Below are positions 1-6,029 of a DNA stretch of 14,252 bases, piece by piece. Position 1 is the first letter of the stretch. Every line of letters begins with the position of its first letter. The stretch is taken from assembly GCA_009927245.1 (NCBI GenBank), contig RFNI01000203.1:1-14252 (forward strand), read 5' to 3'. A program made the position numbers and the translations under genes. This DNA comes from Actinomycetota bacterium (GTDB lineage Bacteria; Actinomycetota; Actinomycetes; Actinomycetales; Microbacteriaceae). Below the pieces are notes generated by a model. It was not told the DNA's origin. It made no database searches and saw nothing but the letters and a program-made list of their open reading frames with translations.

Positions 1-944
1 TTTGTCCAACAGCAGGTGAGTATGTTGCTCGCATTGACGGTTGGGATTCTGAAGGCAATTCAGATTTTGATTACGATGTTGATTTCTTTGTTCAAGCAGC
101 AGCACCAGCTGTTCACATCAACCCATTACCTGAGGATTACTTCCCTGTTCCAGGCAACACGGTTACTCTAACTGCCGAGGTAACAGACCTTGGCAATGGT
201 GAAGACGTTACTTGCAAATACAACTGGGGTGATGGCACCAAGACTGAAGTCACTTCGGACAACGGACTATGCTCCGACTCTCACGTATACACAGCACAAC
301 TCAGCACAGTCATCTCAATAATCGCTGATGCAGGCTCCGGTGTTACTGCGGCAGACATTACCCCAATCGTCATCGGTGAAACCATCAAACCGACTGACCT
401 TGATTTTGTGATCAATGCACCTCCGGTAATCACTGGAACAGCTAAAGTCGGAACCACGCTCTCTGCCACAACAGGTACTTGGGTTCCTCAGGCCACTAAC
501 ACCTACCAGTGGTTCAAATACAAGACCCTCTCAGATACGCCAGTCTCAGCAGGCACTGCATCTACGTACCTAATCAAGCCTGCTGACCTTGGCTATACCT
601 TCATCGTCAAGGTAACCGGAACTAAGACTGGATACAAACAAGGCGAAATCATTAGCTCCGCTAAGAAGGTAGTTGCTGGAGCCTTAGTAAAGACTCCAGT
701 TCCTAAGACAACAGGTCTATACAAAGTCGGAAGCACTCTCAAGGCTGTTCCAGGCACTTGGGATAGTGGAACTACTTTCGGCTATCAATGGCTCAGAGAT
801 GGTGTTGCCATCACTAAGGCAACCGCATCCACATACAAGATCCCAGCTAAGGACAAGGCTCACAAGATCTCTGTAAAGGTAACTGGAAAGAAGACTGGCT
901 TTACAACAGTTACAAAAGTCAGCCTTGCTACCAAAGTCGGTTAG
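1..944 (+). CDS. Surface protein C-terminus, PKD-like plus two Ig-like repeats (5' partial)
   Basis: The reading frame is open from base 3 to a TAG at 942-944, giving 313 residues; the start lies upstream of the window. Residues ~34-130 look like a PKD-type beta-sandwich, with the motif YNWGDGTKTE followed by a DSHVYT strand. Two homologous Ig-like repeats follow, at ~139-225 and ~226-313. Both carry KVGxTLxAxxGTW, then YQW, then ASTYxIxxxD and a KVTGxKTG strand. No LPXTG sorting signal or C-terminal membrane anchor is visible, so the protein is probably exported and either released or anchored through its missing N-terminus. A function in surface display or binding to polymer or carbohydrate is inferred from domain type only. 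The same Ig-like module ends the secreted protein at 6026-7513. No terminator hairpin is evident after the stop. Confidence 0.8.
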   Translation, partial: CPTAGEYVARIDGWDSEGNSDFDYDVDFFVQAAAPAVHINPLPEDYFPVPGNTVTLTAEVTDLGNGEDVTCKYNWGDGTKTEVTSDNGLCSDSHVYTAQLSTVISIIADAGSGVTAADITPIVIGETIKPTDLDFVINAPPVITGTAKVGTTLSATTGTWVPQATNTYQWFKYKTLSDTPVSAGTASTYLIKPADLGYTFIVKVTGTKTGYKQGEIISSAKKVVAGALVKTPVPKTTGLYKVGSTLKAVPGTWDSGTTFGYQWLRDGVAITKATASTYKIPAKDKAHKISVKVTGKKTGFTTVTKVSLATKVG

Positions 945-980
945 TCACTCCACAAGTAATCAGATCTAATAATAACAAAG

Positions 981-1009
981 GTGTTGCACTTTACTGCCAA
1001 GTGCTACAC
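981..1009 (+). promoter_or_regulatory. Inverted-repeat operator candidate over the vapB promoter
   Basis: Arms GTGTTGCACTT (981-991) and AAGTGCTACAC (999-1009) are complementary at 10 of 11 positions and flank a 7-base spacer. The left arm contains the possible -35 hexamer and the right arm runs into the -10. A repressor bound here would block the antitoxin-toxin promoter, as known for autoregulated RHH-antitoxin modules. The protein-DNA match is inferred. Confidence 0.65.
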
Positions 1010-1010
1010 T
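984..1010 (+). promoter_or_regulatory. Leaderless promoter of vapBC
   Basis: Candidate -35 TTGCAC lies at 984-989. An extended -10, TGCTACACT, ends at 1010. The spacing of 15 bases is a little short. The -10 is followed by exactly six bases and then ATG at 1017, so transcription would begin at or next to the start codon. No Shine-Dalgarno sequence precedes this ATG. The same -10 to start geometry recurs at six other genes in the window. Confidence 0.6.
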
Positions 1011-1016
1011 CTCTAC

Positions 1017-1283
1017 ATGCCAACACAAAGAACCAGACACATGATCACAGAAAGCGATGAGCTTTCGATGACCATTGACCAAGCAGCCAGCCTATGGCCT
1101 GACTGCTCATCCCGGACTGAATTGCTCAGGTTGATTATCGAGGAGGGCTCACGTGCGTTGTTAGTCAAAGCAGAGGCAGTGAAAACTCAAAGACTAGAAG
1201 CTCTCAACTCACTACAAAAACTTGGCACCGGAATGTGGCCAGCTGATTTCGATGAACAGCGTAAGAGTGAATGGGACGAATAG
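1017..1283 (+). CDS. vapB: VapB-type antitoxin, RHH-like (RTRH family)
   Basis: This 88-residue protein is the likely antitoxin of the PIN toxin that overlaps its 3' end by 13 bases. The N-terminus, RTRHMITESDELSMTID, resembles the actinobacterial antitoxin group that begins RTRH-x-ITET. A helix SRTELLRLIIEEGSRAL follows, and the tail is charged and tryptophan-containing (MWPADF, SEWDE), a typical toxin-binding region. A longer reading frame starts with GTG at 981, but that start lies inside the promoter palindrome. ATG 1017 sits six bases after the -10 and is preferred; a second ATG at 1041 is possible. Expected role: neutralise VapC and, with it, repress the operon at 981-1009. Family-level assignment is fairly sure; DNA binding is inferred. 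Confidence 0.75.
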   Translation: MPTQRTRHMITESDELSMTIDQAASLWPDCSSRTELLRLIIEEGSRALLVKAEAVKTQRLEALNSLQKLGTGMWPADFDEQRKSEWDE

Positions 1284-1672
1284 TTTTTGATGCAAATGTC
1301 GTCATCGCCCTTTTCGACTCTAAGAACATTCACCATGAAGAAGCCGTAAGAATCTACTTAGCAAGCACAAGTTCTTCGATACATCTCTCTGCCCTTACCT
1401 ACGCAGAAATTCTGACTCATCCAGCTGGATCAAATAAACTCGGCGACTTTGTCTCTAACCTGGCCAGCGGGGGATTTGAAGTTGAACAAATTTCGCAGGA
1501 GCTCTCGATAGAGATTGCAAAAGTGCGCCACACGACTCGTCTCAAGATGCCAGATGCCTGCGTGTTAGCTCTAGCTAAATCACTAGATTCTGAACTGATA
1601 ACGGCTGATCGACAGCTAGCCGAAAAGGCTAAGCAATTAAAAGTAAAGACTCGACTACTAGGAAGTTCTTAG
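1271..1672 (+). CDS. vapC: VapC-type PIN-domain ribonuclease toxin
   Basis: A 133-residue PIN-domain protein with the full acidic set expected for a metal-dependent RNase: D7 in VFDAN, E46 in TYAEIL, D95 in MPDACVLA and D113 in ITADRQL. Length is normal for VapC. ATG 1271 overlaps the antitoxin's 3' end by 13 bases, which suggests translational coupling within one leaderless mRNA. VapC toxins typically cleave tRNA or rRNA to stop translation; the actual target cannot be read from sequence. Its last 15 bases overlap the convergent HNH-like gene. All active-site residues are present, so it should be functional. Confidence 0.85.
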   Translation: MGRIVFDANVVIALFDSKNIHHEEAVRIYLASTSSSIHLSALTYAEILTHPAGSNKLGDFVSNLASGGFEVEQISQELSIEIAKVRHTTRLKMPDACVLALAKSLDSELITADRQLAEKAKQLKVKTRLLGSS

Positions 1673-2101
1673 CTGAACCACGTATTGGCCACCGCCAACT
1701 TTTAGCTCTGTTTCAAAGTTCACCCCTGGTGCAAATCTGGTTAGGCGATCAAGTAACCAAGCTGATGCAGCATTCGCATCGACTTCGTCTGGGCAGCGAC
1801 AGACAACCTCACGCCCCCCTTTACGAGTTAGACGTTCAACAGTCTCAACAATCGGTGCTGGATCTAAGACAAACAAGTCTTTAGACCAAGGAACAACAGG
1901 GGCTTTTTTACCCTTCATCGTGTTACACATCCGATGAGCTAGTCGTTCCCTAGCGCTCTTGTCTTTGCTGTTCTTGGCTAGGTAGTAGCTATCAATGCTT
2001 GGCCCTAGGTCGCTATTGACTGAACCATCTGGATCAACAGCAGCATCACATAACCAGCAGATCCATTTGTCGGCATCGCCAACAGCAGTCAAATCACTCA
2101 T
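1658..2101 (-). CDS. Small protein with degenerate HNH-like zinc motif
   Basis: This 147-residue protein has an N-terminal half resembling HNH endonucleases: CWLC (C15, C18), a DPDGSVNSDLGPSID segment, and RLAHRMCNTMKGKK (H56, C59). The four putative zinc ligands are kept. The usual Asp-His of HNH nucleases reads D37-S38, and the Asn position is an Arg, so nuclease activity is probably lost. The C-terminal half (~67-147) contains VLDPAPIVETVERL and a GGGQYVVQL ending that I cannot assign. It looks like a conserved hypothetical protein of Actinobacteria rather than junk. It lies 14 bases after vapC on the same strand but has its own promoter-like hexamer, TAGCCT, six bases before the ATG. A binding role for a dead HNH fold is an inference. 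Confidence 0.6.
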   Translation of the reverse strand: MSDLTAVGDADKWICWLCDAAVDPDGSVNSDLGPSIDSYYLAKNSKDKSARERLAHRMCNTMKGKKAPVVPWSKDLFVLDPAPIVETVERLTRKGGREVVCRCPDEVDANAASAWLLDRLTRFAPGVNFETELKVGGGQYVVQLRTS

Positions 2102-2113
2102 TACTGCAGGCTA
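2102..2113 (-). promoter_or_regulatory. Leaderless -10 of the HNH-like gene
   Basis: On the minus strand TAGCCT (2113-2108) is followed by six bases and the ATG at 2101. No Shine-Dalgarno sequence is visible. The hexamer lies in the 14-base gap after the vapC stop, so this gene may be expressed independently of phd-vapC. No -35 hexamer is apparent. Confidence 0.45.
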
Positions 2114-2115
2114 CC

Positions 2116-2508
2116 TTACTCACAGGGGAAGACCCAATCGTATTCGAGGGAGGTAATCACTTCATCAGCCGTGAAGAATGTTGTTCCAATTTTCATTGAG
2201 GCTTGGGCAAGGATCATCCTGTCAAAAGGATCATGTCTAGCCAAGTTCGGGAATCTCCCTAGTTGAGATGCTGCAGCAGAATCAAACGACTCAACTTTTA
2301 CGCCATTATCAGTGAATAATTGGAAGAGGTTGGATGGAAGTTTTATCTTGTTCAATGTTGCTTTGATCTCCAGTTCGGCCAGACTAATTGCCGAGATAAC
2401 CACTTCCTGGTTTGAGTTGATTTCTCGCAATGCGCCTTTGGGCAATCTCTTATCCCCCGTTGCCACCCAAATCGCAACATGTGTATCCAGAAAAGCTCGT
2501 CTTGCCAT
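2116..2508 (-). CDS. vapC: VapC-type PIN-domain toxin of the phd-vapC module
   Basis: A 130-residue PIN-domain toxin, unrelated in detail to the one at 1271-1672. Catalytic acids are D8 in FLDTHVAIW, E46 in LAELEIK, D93/D96 in RHDPFDRMILAQA and D115 in FFTADE. DPFDRMxxAQA is characteristic of VapC proteins paired with Phd/YefM antitoxins. A longer frame could start at 2556, but ATG 2508 overlaps the phd stop by one base (TGATG) and puts the PIN motif at the expected distance from the N-terminus. The toxin is therefore translationally coupled to its antitoxin. Predicted role: RNase that inhibits translation when Phd is lost. All key residues are intact. Confidence 0.87.
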   Translation of the reverse strand: MARRAFLDTHVAIWVATGDKRLPKGALREINSNQEVVISAISLAELEIKATLNKIKLPSNLFQLFTDNGVKVESFDSAAASQLGRFPNLARHDPFDRMILAQASMKIGTTFFTADEVITSLEYDWVFPCE

Positions 2509-2750
2509 CAGTTGTCCTTGAAGAGTTGATTGAATCTCTTGTCTAACTTCGCCCAATCGATATCAGCCCATTCTGCTAATTCCGCTTTTGCAAAGCCTGG
2601 CTTGATGTCAACCTGAGGCTCTTCAATTCGAACCAACTTCACTACTGGCTTGCCCGATCTTGCAACAATTACCTCTTCTCCAGACTCAACAGCCTCTATG
2701 AGTTTGGAAAAATGCGTCTTGGCTTCATGAATGTTTACTTTTCTAGTCAT
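2508..2750 (-). CDS. Phd/YefM-family antitoxin
   Basis: An 80-residue antitoxin with the classic Phd/YefM N-terminus: VNIHEAKTHFSKLIEAV, then GEEVIVARSGKPVVKLVRIE. The fold binds DNA through its N-terminal part. The C-terminal tail, rich in Trp, Asp and Lys (ELAEWADIDW), should wrap the toxin. ATG 2750 follows a TAGTCT hexamer by six bases, so the mRNA is probably leaderless. An inverted repeat overlapping this hexamer is the likely autoregulatory site. It pairs with the downstream vapC at a one-base stop/start overlap. Confidence 0.88.
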   Translation of the reverse strand: MTRKVNIHEAKTHFSKLIEAVESGEEVIVARSGKPVVKLVRIEEPQVDIKPGFAKAELAEWADIDWAKLDKRFNQLFKDN

Positions 2751-2785
2751 ACTCAGAGACTAACCTAGTTAGTCCACTTAGTCCA
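2751..2785 (-). promoter_or_regulatory. Leaderless promoter and operator of phd-vapC
   Basis: On the minus strand TAGTCT (2762-2757), then six bases, then ATG 2750. Read on the plus strand, GACTAAC (2758-2764) and GTTAGTC (2768-2774) form a perfect 7-bp inverted repeat with spacer CTA, covering this -10. A third half-site follows: TTAGTCCA at 2769-2776 repeats at 2778-2785 with a 9-base period. Multiple half-sites are typical of Phd-type conditional cooperativity. Binding is inferred. Confidence 0.6.
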
Positions 2786-2825
2786 TGTCTCCCAAAATCT
2801 TCTTCACCTTGGATTAATCAACACT

Positions 2826-3725
2826 ATGCACCTTCTTTACTTAGATTTAACTCTCCTAACAAAACTTAGAAGTGTGGGAAAAGCTATTAGAAGTTATGTA
2901 GCGCTCGGGGATTCACTCTCCGAGGGGTTAGGTGACTTCTCATTTGATGAACGCCGTGTTCACTCCGGCTGGACTGATCGCTTCGCTACCCTCCTAGCTC
3001 GTGAAGCAGAACTGCAAGGTCATGAGTTTCACTATGCAAACCTTGCTATTAGAGGCGCAAAGATAGCCGACATCATGGGGCACCAGCTAAACAGAGCCTT
3101 GCTGCTAAAGCCTGATCTAGTCACAGTAATGGCTGGTCAAAATGACCTACTGAGCAAAGCTGAGAACTACCCAATACTTGAACAACAGCTACGCGATGGC
3201 ATTCAGAAGCTCCTTGATGCTGGCTGCCAGGTGATTGTTTCTAACACCATCAACCCAATCCACCTAATGGTCTTTAGACCACTTTCAAGACTTGCTGTTG
3301 CTATGACTGAGATGATTGAGCGCGTTGCTAAGGACATGAACGTTCCTATTCACGATGTGCACAGAATCCAATCTCTAGCCGATGTTTCATACTGGGCTGA
3401 GGACATGGTGCACTTCTCAGGACCAGGACACATCAAGGTAGCCAATGAAGCTGCAGTGCTGCTAGATCTTCGTTACCGACTAAGTGAACTAGATGACTGT
3501 GAGATAGCAGTCCCTGCACGAGGGCTCTATGGAACCACCCGTTGGTTACTAAAGCACGTAGTGCCATTCTTCTGGAGAAGAATTAGAAGAGTTTCTTCAG
3601 GAGATGGGCTTGAGCCTAAGCTTCCAGAACTAACTCCTTATTCAGGGCTAGCTCTAGATCTAGAGCCTGCAGAAGAGTTCCTGCCTGCTAACTTTGGGAA
3701 GTTTGAGTACTCTCGAGCTTCTTAG
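2826..3725 (+). CDS. SGNH/GDSL-family hydrolase
   Basis: A 299-residue hydrolase of the SGNH superfamily, probably an esterase or lipase-like enzyme. The conserved blocks are in order: GDSLSEG with nucleophile S30, the oxyanion Gly in IRGAK (~G77), GQND (~104-107; families usually show GGND or GxND), and the D193-x-x-H196 pair in EDMVHFS. A C-terminal extension of ~80 residues (RGLYGTTRWLLKH, FFWRRIRR, acidic tail) is unassigned. No signal peptide is seen, so a cytoplasmic location is likely. The start is uncertain: ATG 2826 gives a hydrophobic lead-in, while GTG 2874 would begin close to SYVALGDS. The hexamer TAATCA (2815-2820) before ATG 2826 only weakly resembles the local promoter pattern. 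The 3' end overlaps the DedA gene by 38 bases. Substrate unknown. Confidence 0.8.
   Translation: MHLLYLDLTLLTKLRSVGKAIRSYVALGDSLSEGLGDFSFDERRVHSGWTDRFATLLAREAELQGHEFHYANLAIRGAKIADIMGHQLNRALLLKPDLVTVMAGQNDLLSKAENYPILEQQLRDGIQKLLDAGCQVIVSNTINPIHLMVFRPLSRLAVAMTEMIERVAKDMNVPIHDVHRIQSLADVSYWAEDMVHFSGPGHIKVANEAAVLLDLRYRLSELDDCEIAVPARGLYGTTRWLLKHVVPFFWRRIRRVSSGDGLEPKLPELTPYSGLALDLEPAEEFLPANFGKFEYSRAS
3651..3666. repeat. 16-bp perfect palindrome
   Basis: GCTCTAGATCTAGAGC is exactly self-complementary. It lies in the codons for an Ala-Leu-Asp-Leu-Glu stretch near the C-terminus of the SGNH gene, just before the convergent DedA stop. It has no loop or T-tract, so it is not a standard terminator. It may be chance from codon use. 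Confidence 0.5.
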
Positions 3726-4332
3726 CTTTTTTACGCTTTAGATAATCTCTAAGAATCTCGATAGGGAATGGCAGCGAGCTTAGAATCACAAAGCCGATAA
3801 CCCAGGTCTCGATGTTTTCCTTGACCATAGGAATGTTTCCCAATCCCCAGCCAAGCAAGAGTAAGCATCCACCCCAAAGGATTGCTCCAATTACGTTGTA
3901 TTTGAAATACTTCTTACTCTCCATACCCATGATTCCAACCAGCATAGGAACCAAGGCTCTAAGGATAGGAATGAAACGAGCTAACACGATGGCTCTAGGA
4001 CCATATCTTTCGATGATGTCGTGAGATCTGGTGATGGTGTCCTCATTGAAGAAGAAGGTCTTCTTGCGGTTCTTGAACAGAGCAGGTCCAACCTTGACCC
4101 CAACCCAATACCCAACCTGACTACCAGCGATAGCCGAAGCAACAATGATTGGAACAGCTAACCAGATTGGGAAGTTCAAGGTTGAACTAAGAGCAATACC
4201 AAGAATGAAGATGAGTGAGTCACCCGGTAGGAAAGAACCAAAGATGGTTGCTGTTTCAATAAACAGAATTAGTGCGACACCTAGAACTGCGAGGGTGCCG
4301 AAGGATTCAATTAGCGCCTGTGGGTCAAGCAA
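3688..4332 (-). CDS. DedA-family membrane protein
   Basis: A 214-residue polytopic membrane protein of the DedA (SNARE-associated, VTT domain) family. Landmarks are FIETATIFGSFLPGDSLIF near the N-terminus and ARFIPILRALVPMLVGIMGM in the middle, the two re-entrant/helix motifs with the conserved acidic and Arg residues. Late transmembrane segments (ILWGGCLLLLGWGL, WVIGFVILSSLPF) and a lysine-rich tail follow. Family members are known to flip undecaprenyl phosphate or other lipids; the substrate here is unproven. The start is TTG at 4332, overlapping the glycosyltransferase stop by 8 bases. No other start precedes the first motif, so translational coupling is likely. The pairing suggests a link to envelope glycan or lipid-carrier recycling. 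Confidence 0.85.
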   Translation of the reverse strand: MLDPQALIESFGTLAVLGVALILFIETATIFGSFLPGDSLIFILGIALSSTLNFPIWLAVPIIVASAIAGSQVGYWVGVKVGPALFKNRKKTFFFNEDTITRSHDIIERYGPRAIVLARFIPILRALVPMLVGIMGMESKKYFKYNVIGAILWGGCLLLLGWGLGNIPMVKENIETWVIGFVILSSLPFPIEILRDYLKRKKAKKLESTQTSQS

Positions 4333-5467
4333 CTAAGAGCTCACTAAGGCTAGGCTGCTTGGTCATTTCCATAGCACTAGCATAGAACTCCAAAAGCTTG
4401 GCATTGTTAGCGGCCCAAGACTTGTCTAGGACTTTACGTCTGCCGCCCTCACCGATCCTTGAGAGAAGTTCTTCACTAGAAAGTAGTTCTGTTAAAACTG
4501 GAGTGAAACCATTCTTGATGGTTGGATCAACAAGGTATCCAGAGGCACCTGAATCAATTAGGAACTTAGGCCCACCGGCAGCAGGTGCGATAACTGGAAC
4601 ACCAGCAGCCTGAGCTTCCTGAATAGTTTGACCAAAAGTCTCTTCTGTCCCGAAGTGAACAAAAGCATCAAAGCCGGCATAGTGATTTGCTAACTCATCA
4701 CCGCTTTGCTTACCGACAAAGTGAACGTCAGCACCGCGGAACTTTTGCTCTAGGTTCGCTCGCTCTGGGCCATCACCGACGATGACAAAGGTTGTGTTCG
4801 GGACAGAGAATAGCTCGCTAAAGCGATCTACTTGCTTCTCCGCTGCTAAGCGACCAACGAAACCTACGATCTTCTGCCCGTTAGGTGCGAATCTGTTTCT
4901 AAGTTCTGTAACTGCTGCAGAGTTCTTACGGTTTGGGTGGAACAGCTCAAGATCAACACCTCGACCCCACACCTCAACGTTAGATAGCCCTAAACGAATT
5001 AGGTAATCTCTCACTTCAGTAGTTGGGGCAAGGTTGATGGTTGCTCCCGCGTGAAAGTTAGCCATTGCTCTATCTACTAGTGGCCTCAAAAGCTTGAAGC
5101 CATAGCGCTCTGTGTATGCGGCAATATCGGTCTGGAAAATAGCAACCGCAGGAACCTGGTTTCTATCAGCCCAAGCAACTGCCTGAGCACCTAGCAATAC
5201 CGGAGATGCCGCGTGAACAACATCAGGCTTGAAGTCATCAAGAATTTTGCTCACTAAAGGGTTTGGTAGCCCTAGCTGAAACTGAAATAGCGGAAGGGAA
5301 GGAACCCGATAAGTTCTAAAGCCGTTGAAATATTTGCCTGGAGTTGTTGGAGCAATAACGATTGCCTCGTGACCCTCAGCCTTTAGGGTTTCTAGGACCC
5401 TGACCACAGAGTTTGCAACACCGTTAAAGACCGGTGGAAAGCTCTCAGTAACTATGGCAACTCTCAT
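4325..5467 (-). CDS. GT4-type glycosyltransferase, MgtA/PimB-like mannosyltransferase
   Basis: A 380-residue GT-B glycosyltransferase. The N-terminal acceptor domain starts MRVAIVTESFPPVFNGVANSV. The donor domain has FVGRLAAEKQ (R206, K211), VIVGDGPER, and the EX7E motif EETFGQTIQEA (E276, E284), followed by AAGVPVIAPAAGGP. The N-terminus is very like actinobacterial MgtA proteins, which mannosylate glucuronyl-diacylglycerol in lipoglycan synthesis; PimB-like mannosyl transfer is the alternative. Assignment of donor (GDP-mannose) and acceptor is by family resemblance. Length is normal. It is the first gene of a pair with the DedA gene. TAGTCT lies six bases before ATG 5467, again suggesting a leaderless transcript. 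No signal peptide; a membrane-associated cytoplasmic enzyme is expected. Confidence 0.85.
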   Translation of the reverse strand: MRVAIVTESFPPVFNGVANSVVRVLETLKAEGHEAIVIAPTTPGKYFNGFRTYRVPSLPLFQFQLGLPNPLVSKILDDFKPDVVHAASPVLLGAQAVAWADRNQVPAVAIFQTDIAAYTERYGFKLLRPLVDRAMANFHAGATINLAPTTEVRDYLIRLGLSNVEVWGRGVDLELFHPNRKNSAAVTELRNRFAPNGQKIVGFVGRLAAEKQVDRFSELFSVPNTTFVIVGDGPERANLEQKFRGADVHFVGKQSGDELANHYAGFDAFVHFGTEETFGQTIQEAQAAGVPVIAPAAGGPKFLIDSGASGYLVDPTIKNGFTPVLTELLSSEELLSRIGEGGRRKVLDKSWAANNAKLLEFYASAMEMTKQPSLSELLVA

Positions 5468-5479
5468 GCTCGAAGACTA
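5468..5479 (-). promoter_or_regulatory. Leaderless -10 of the glycosyltransferase gene
   Basis: On the minus strand TAGTCT (5479-5474), six bases TCGAGC, then ATG 5467. No purine-rich ribosome-binding site is present. No clear -35 hexamer is seen 16-18 bases further upstream. Confidence 0.5.
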
Positions 5480-5572
5480 GTTAATTGAGTGAACACCACC
5501 GTATTTACAAGGTTAAGGTCATCTAAACCTCAGGTTACGAGTTCAGGTAATCGGTAAATAGACTTGAGGATT

Positions 5573-5579
5573 GGAAGGG
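5573..5579 (+). promoter_or_regulatory. Shine-Dalgarno site deciding the DUF1801 start
   Basis: GGAAGGG ends six bases before ATG 5586. This favours that ATG over the in-frame TTG at 5571, which would lie upstream of the site. It contrasts with the leaderless genes in the window. Confidence 0.65.
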
Positions 5580-5585
5580 CAGACA

Positions 5586-6029
5586 ATGGCGGAAAAGAAA
5601 GCAACATTCTCAGCGGCAGAGCGCGAAGCAATGAAAGAGCGAGCGAGAGAGCTCAAATCAGCTAAGAGTGCTAATGCTGATGCGGCCAATCTGGCTGATT
5701 GCCTAGGCAAAATCAAGGCCATGCCTGAGCCTGATAGAGCTATTGCAACCCGGATTCACGAGCTAGTTCTAAGGGTAGCTCCTGAACTGGTTGCAAAGAC
5801 TTGGTACGGAATGCCTGCCTATGCCACCCCAGGTAAAGATGGGAAAGTAATCTGCTTTTTCCAGAACGCTCAAAAGTTCAAGGTGCGCTTCCACACCTTA
5901 GGTTTCTCCGAGTGGTCAAAGTTAGATGAAGGAGCCATGTGGCCCACTTCATTTGCTCTAACTAAATTGACGCCAAAGATTGAAACAGAGATCAAAGCGC
6001 TGGTAAAGAAAGCCGTTACAGGTAACTAG
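5586..6029 (+). CDS. DUF1801-domain protein
   Basis: A 147-residue protein whose second half is a DUF1801/YdhG-like domain: RIHELVLRVAPELVAKTWYGMPAYA, then GKVICFFQNAQKFKVRFHTLGF and MWPTSFALTKL. The N-terminal ~45 residues are charged and helical (FSAAEREAMKERARELK). The domain occurs in small cytoplasmic proteins, some loosely annotated as iron chaperones (Fra/YdhG-like), but the biochemical role is not established. The start is set by a strong SD site. The stop overlaps the convergent secreted-protein gene by four bases. It appears to be a single-gene transcript; the ~100-base gap to the divergent glycosyltransferase would hold both promoters. Confidence 0.82.
   Translation: MAEKKATFSAAEREAMKERARELKSAKSANADAANLADCLGKIKAMPEPDRAIATRIHELVLRVAPELVAKTWYGMPAYATPGKDGKVICFFQNAQKFKVRFHTLGFSEWSKLDEGAMWPTSFALTKLTPKIETEIKALVKKAVTGN

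Noticed and set aside
281..469. Minus-strand reading frame within the surface protein, and similar antisense frames under DedA, the glycosyltransferase, NhaA and GMC
   Set aside because: They lie opposite well-supported coding frames, have no start signals, and show no recognisable motifs.
981..1016. GTG 981 as the antitoxin start
   Set aside because: It lies within the promoter palindrome and would put the -35 and -10 inside the gene; ATG 1017 fits the local leaderless spacing.
2509..2556. Longer N-terminus for the second VapC starting at 2556
   Set aside because: It would overlap phd by 48 bases and add residues before the PIN motif; ATG 2508 in TGATG is the usual coupled start.
2751..2825. 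Repeats before the SGNH gene as a CRISPR or attachment site
   Set aside because: Only three 7-8 base half-sites next to the phd promoter; better explained as a toxin-antitoxin operator.
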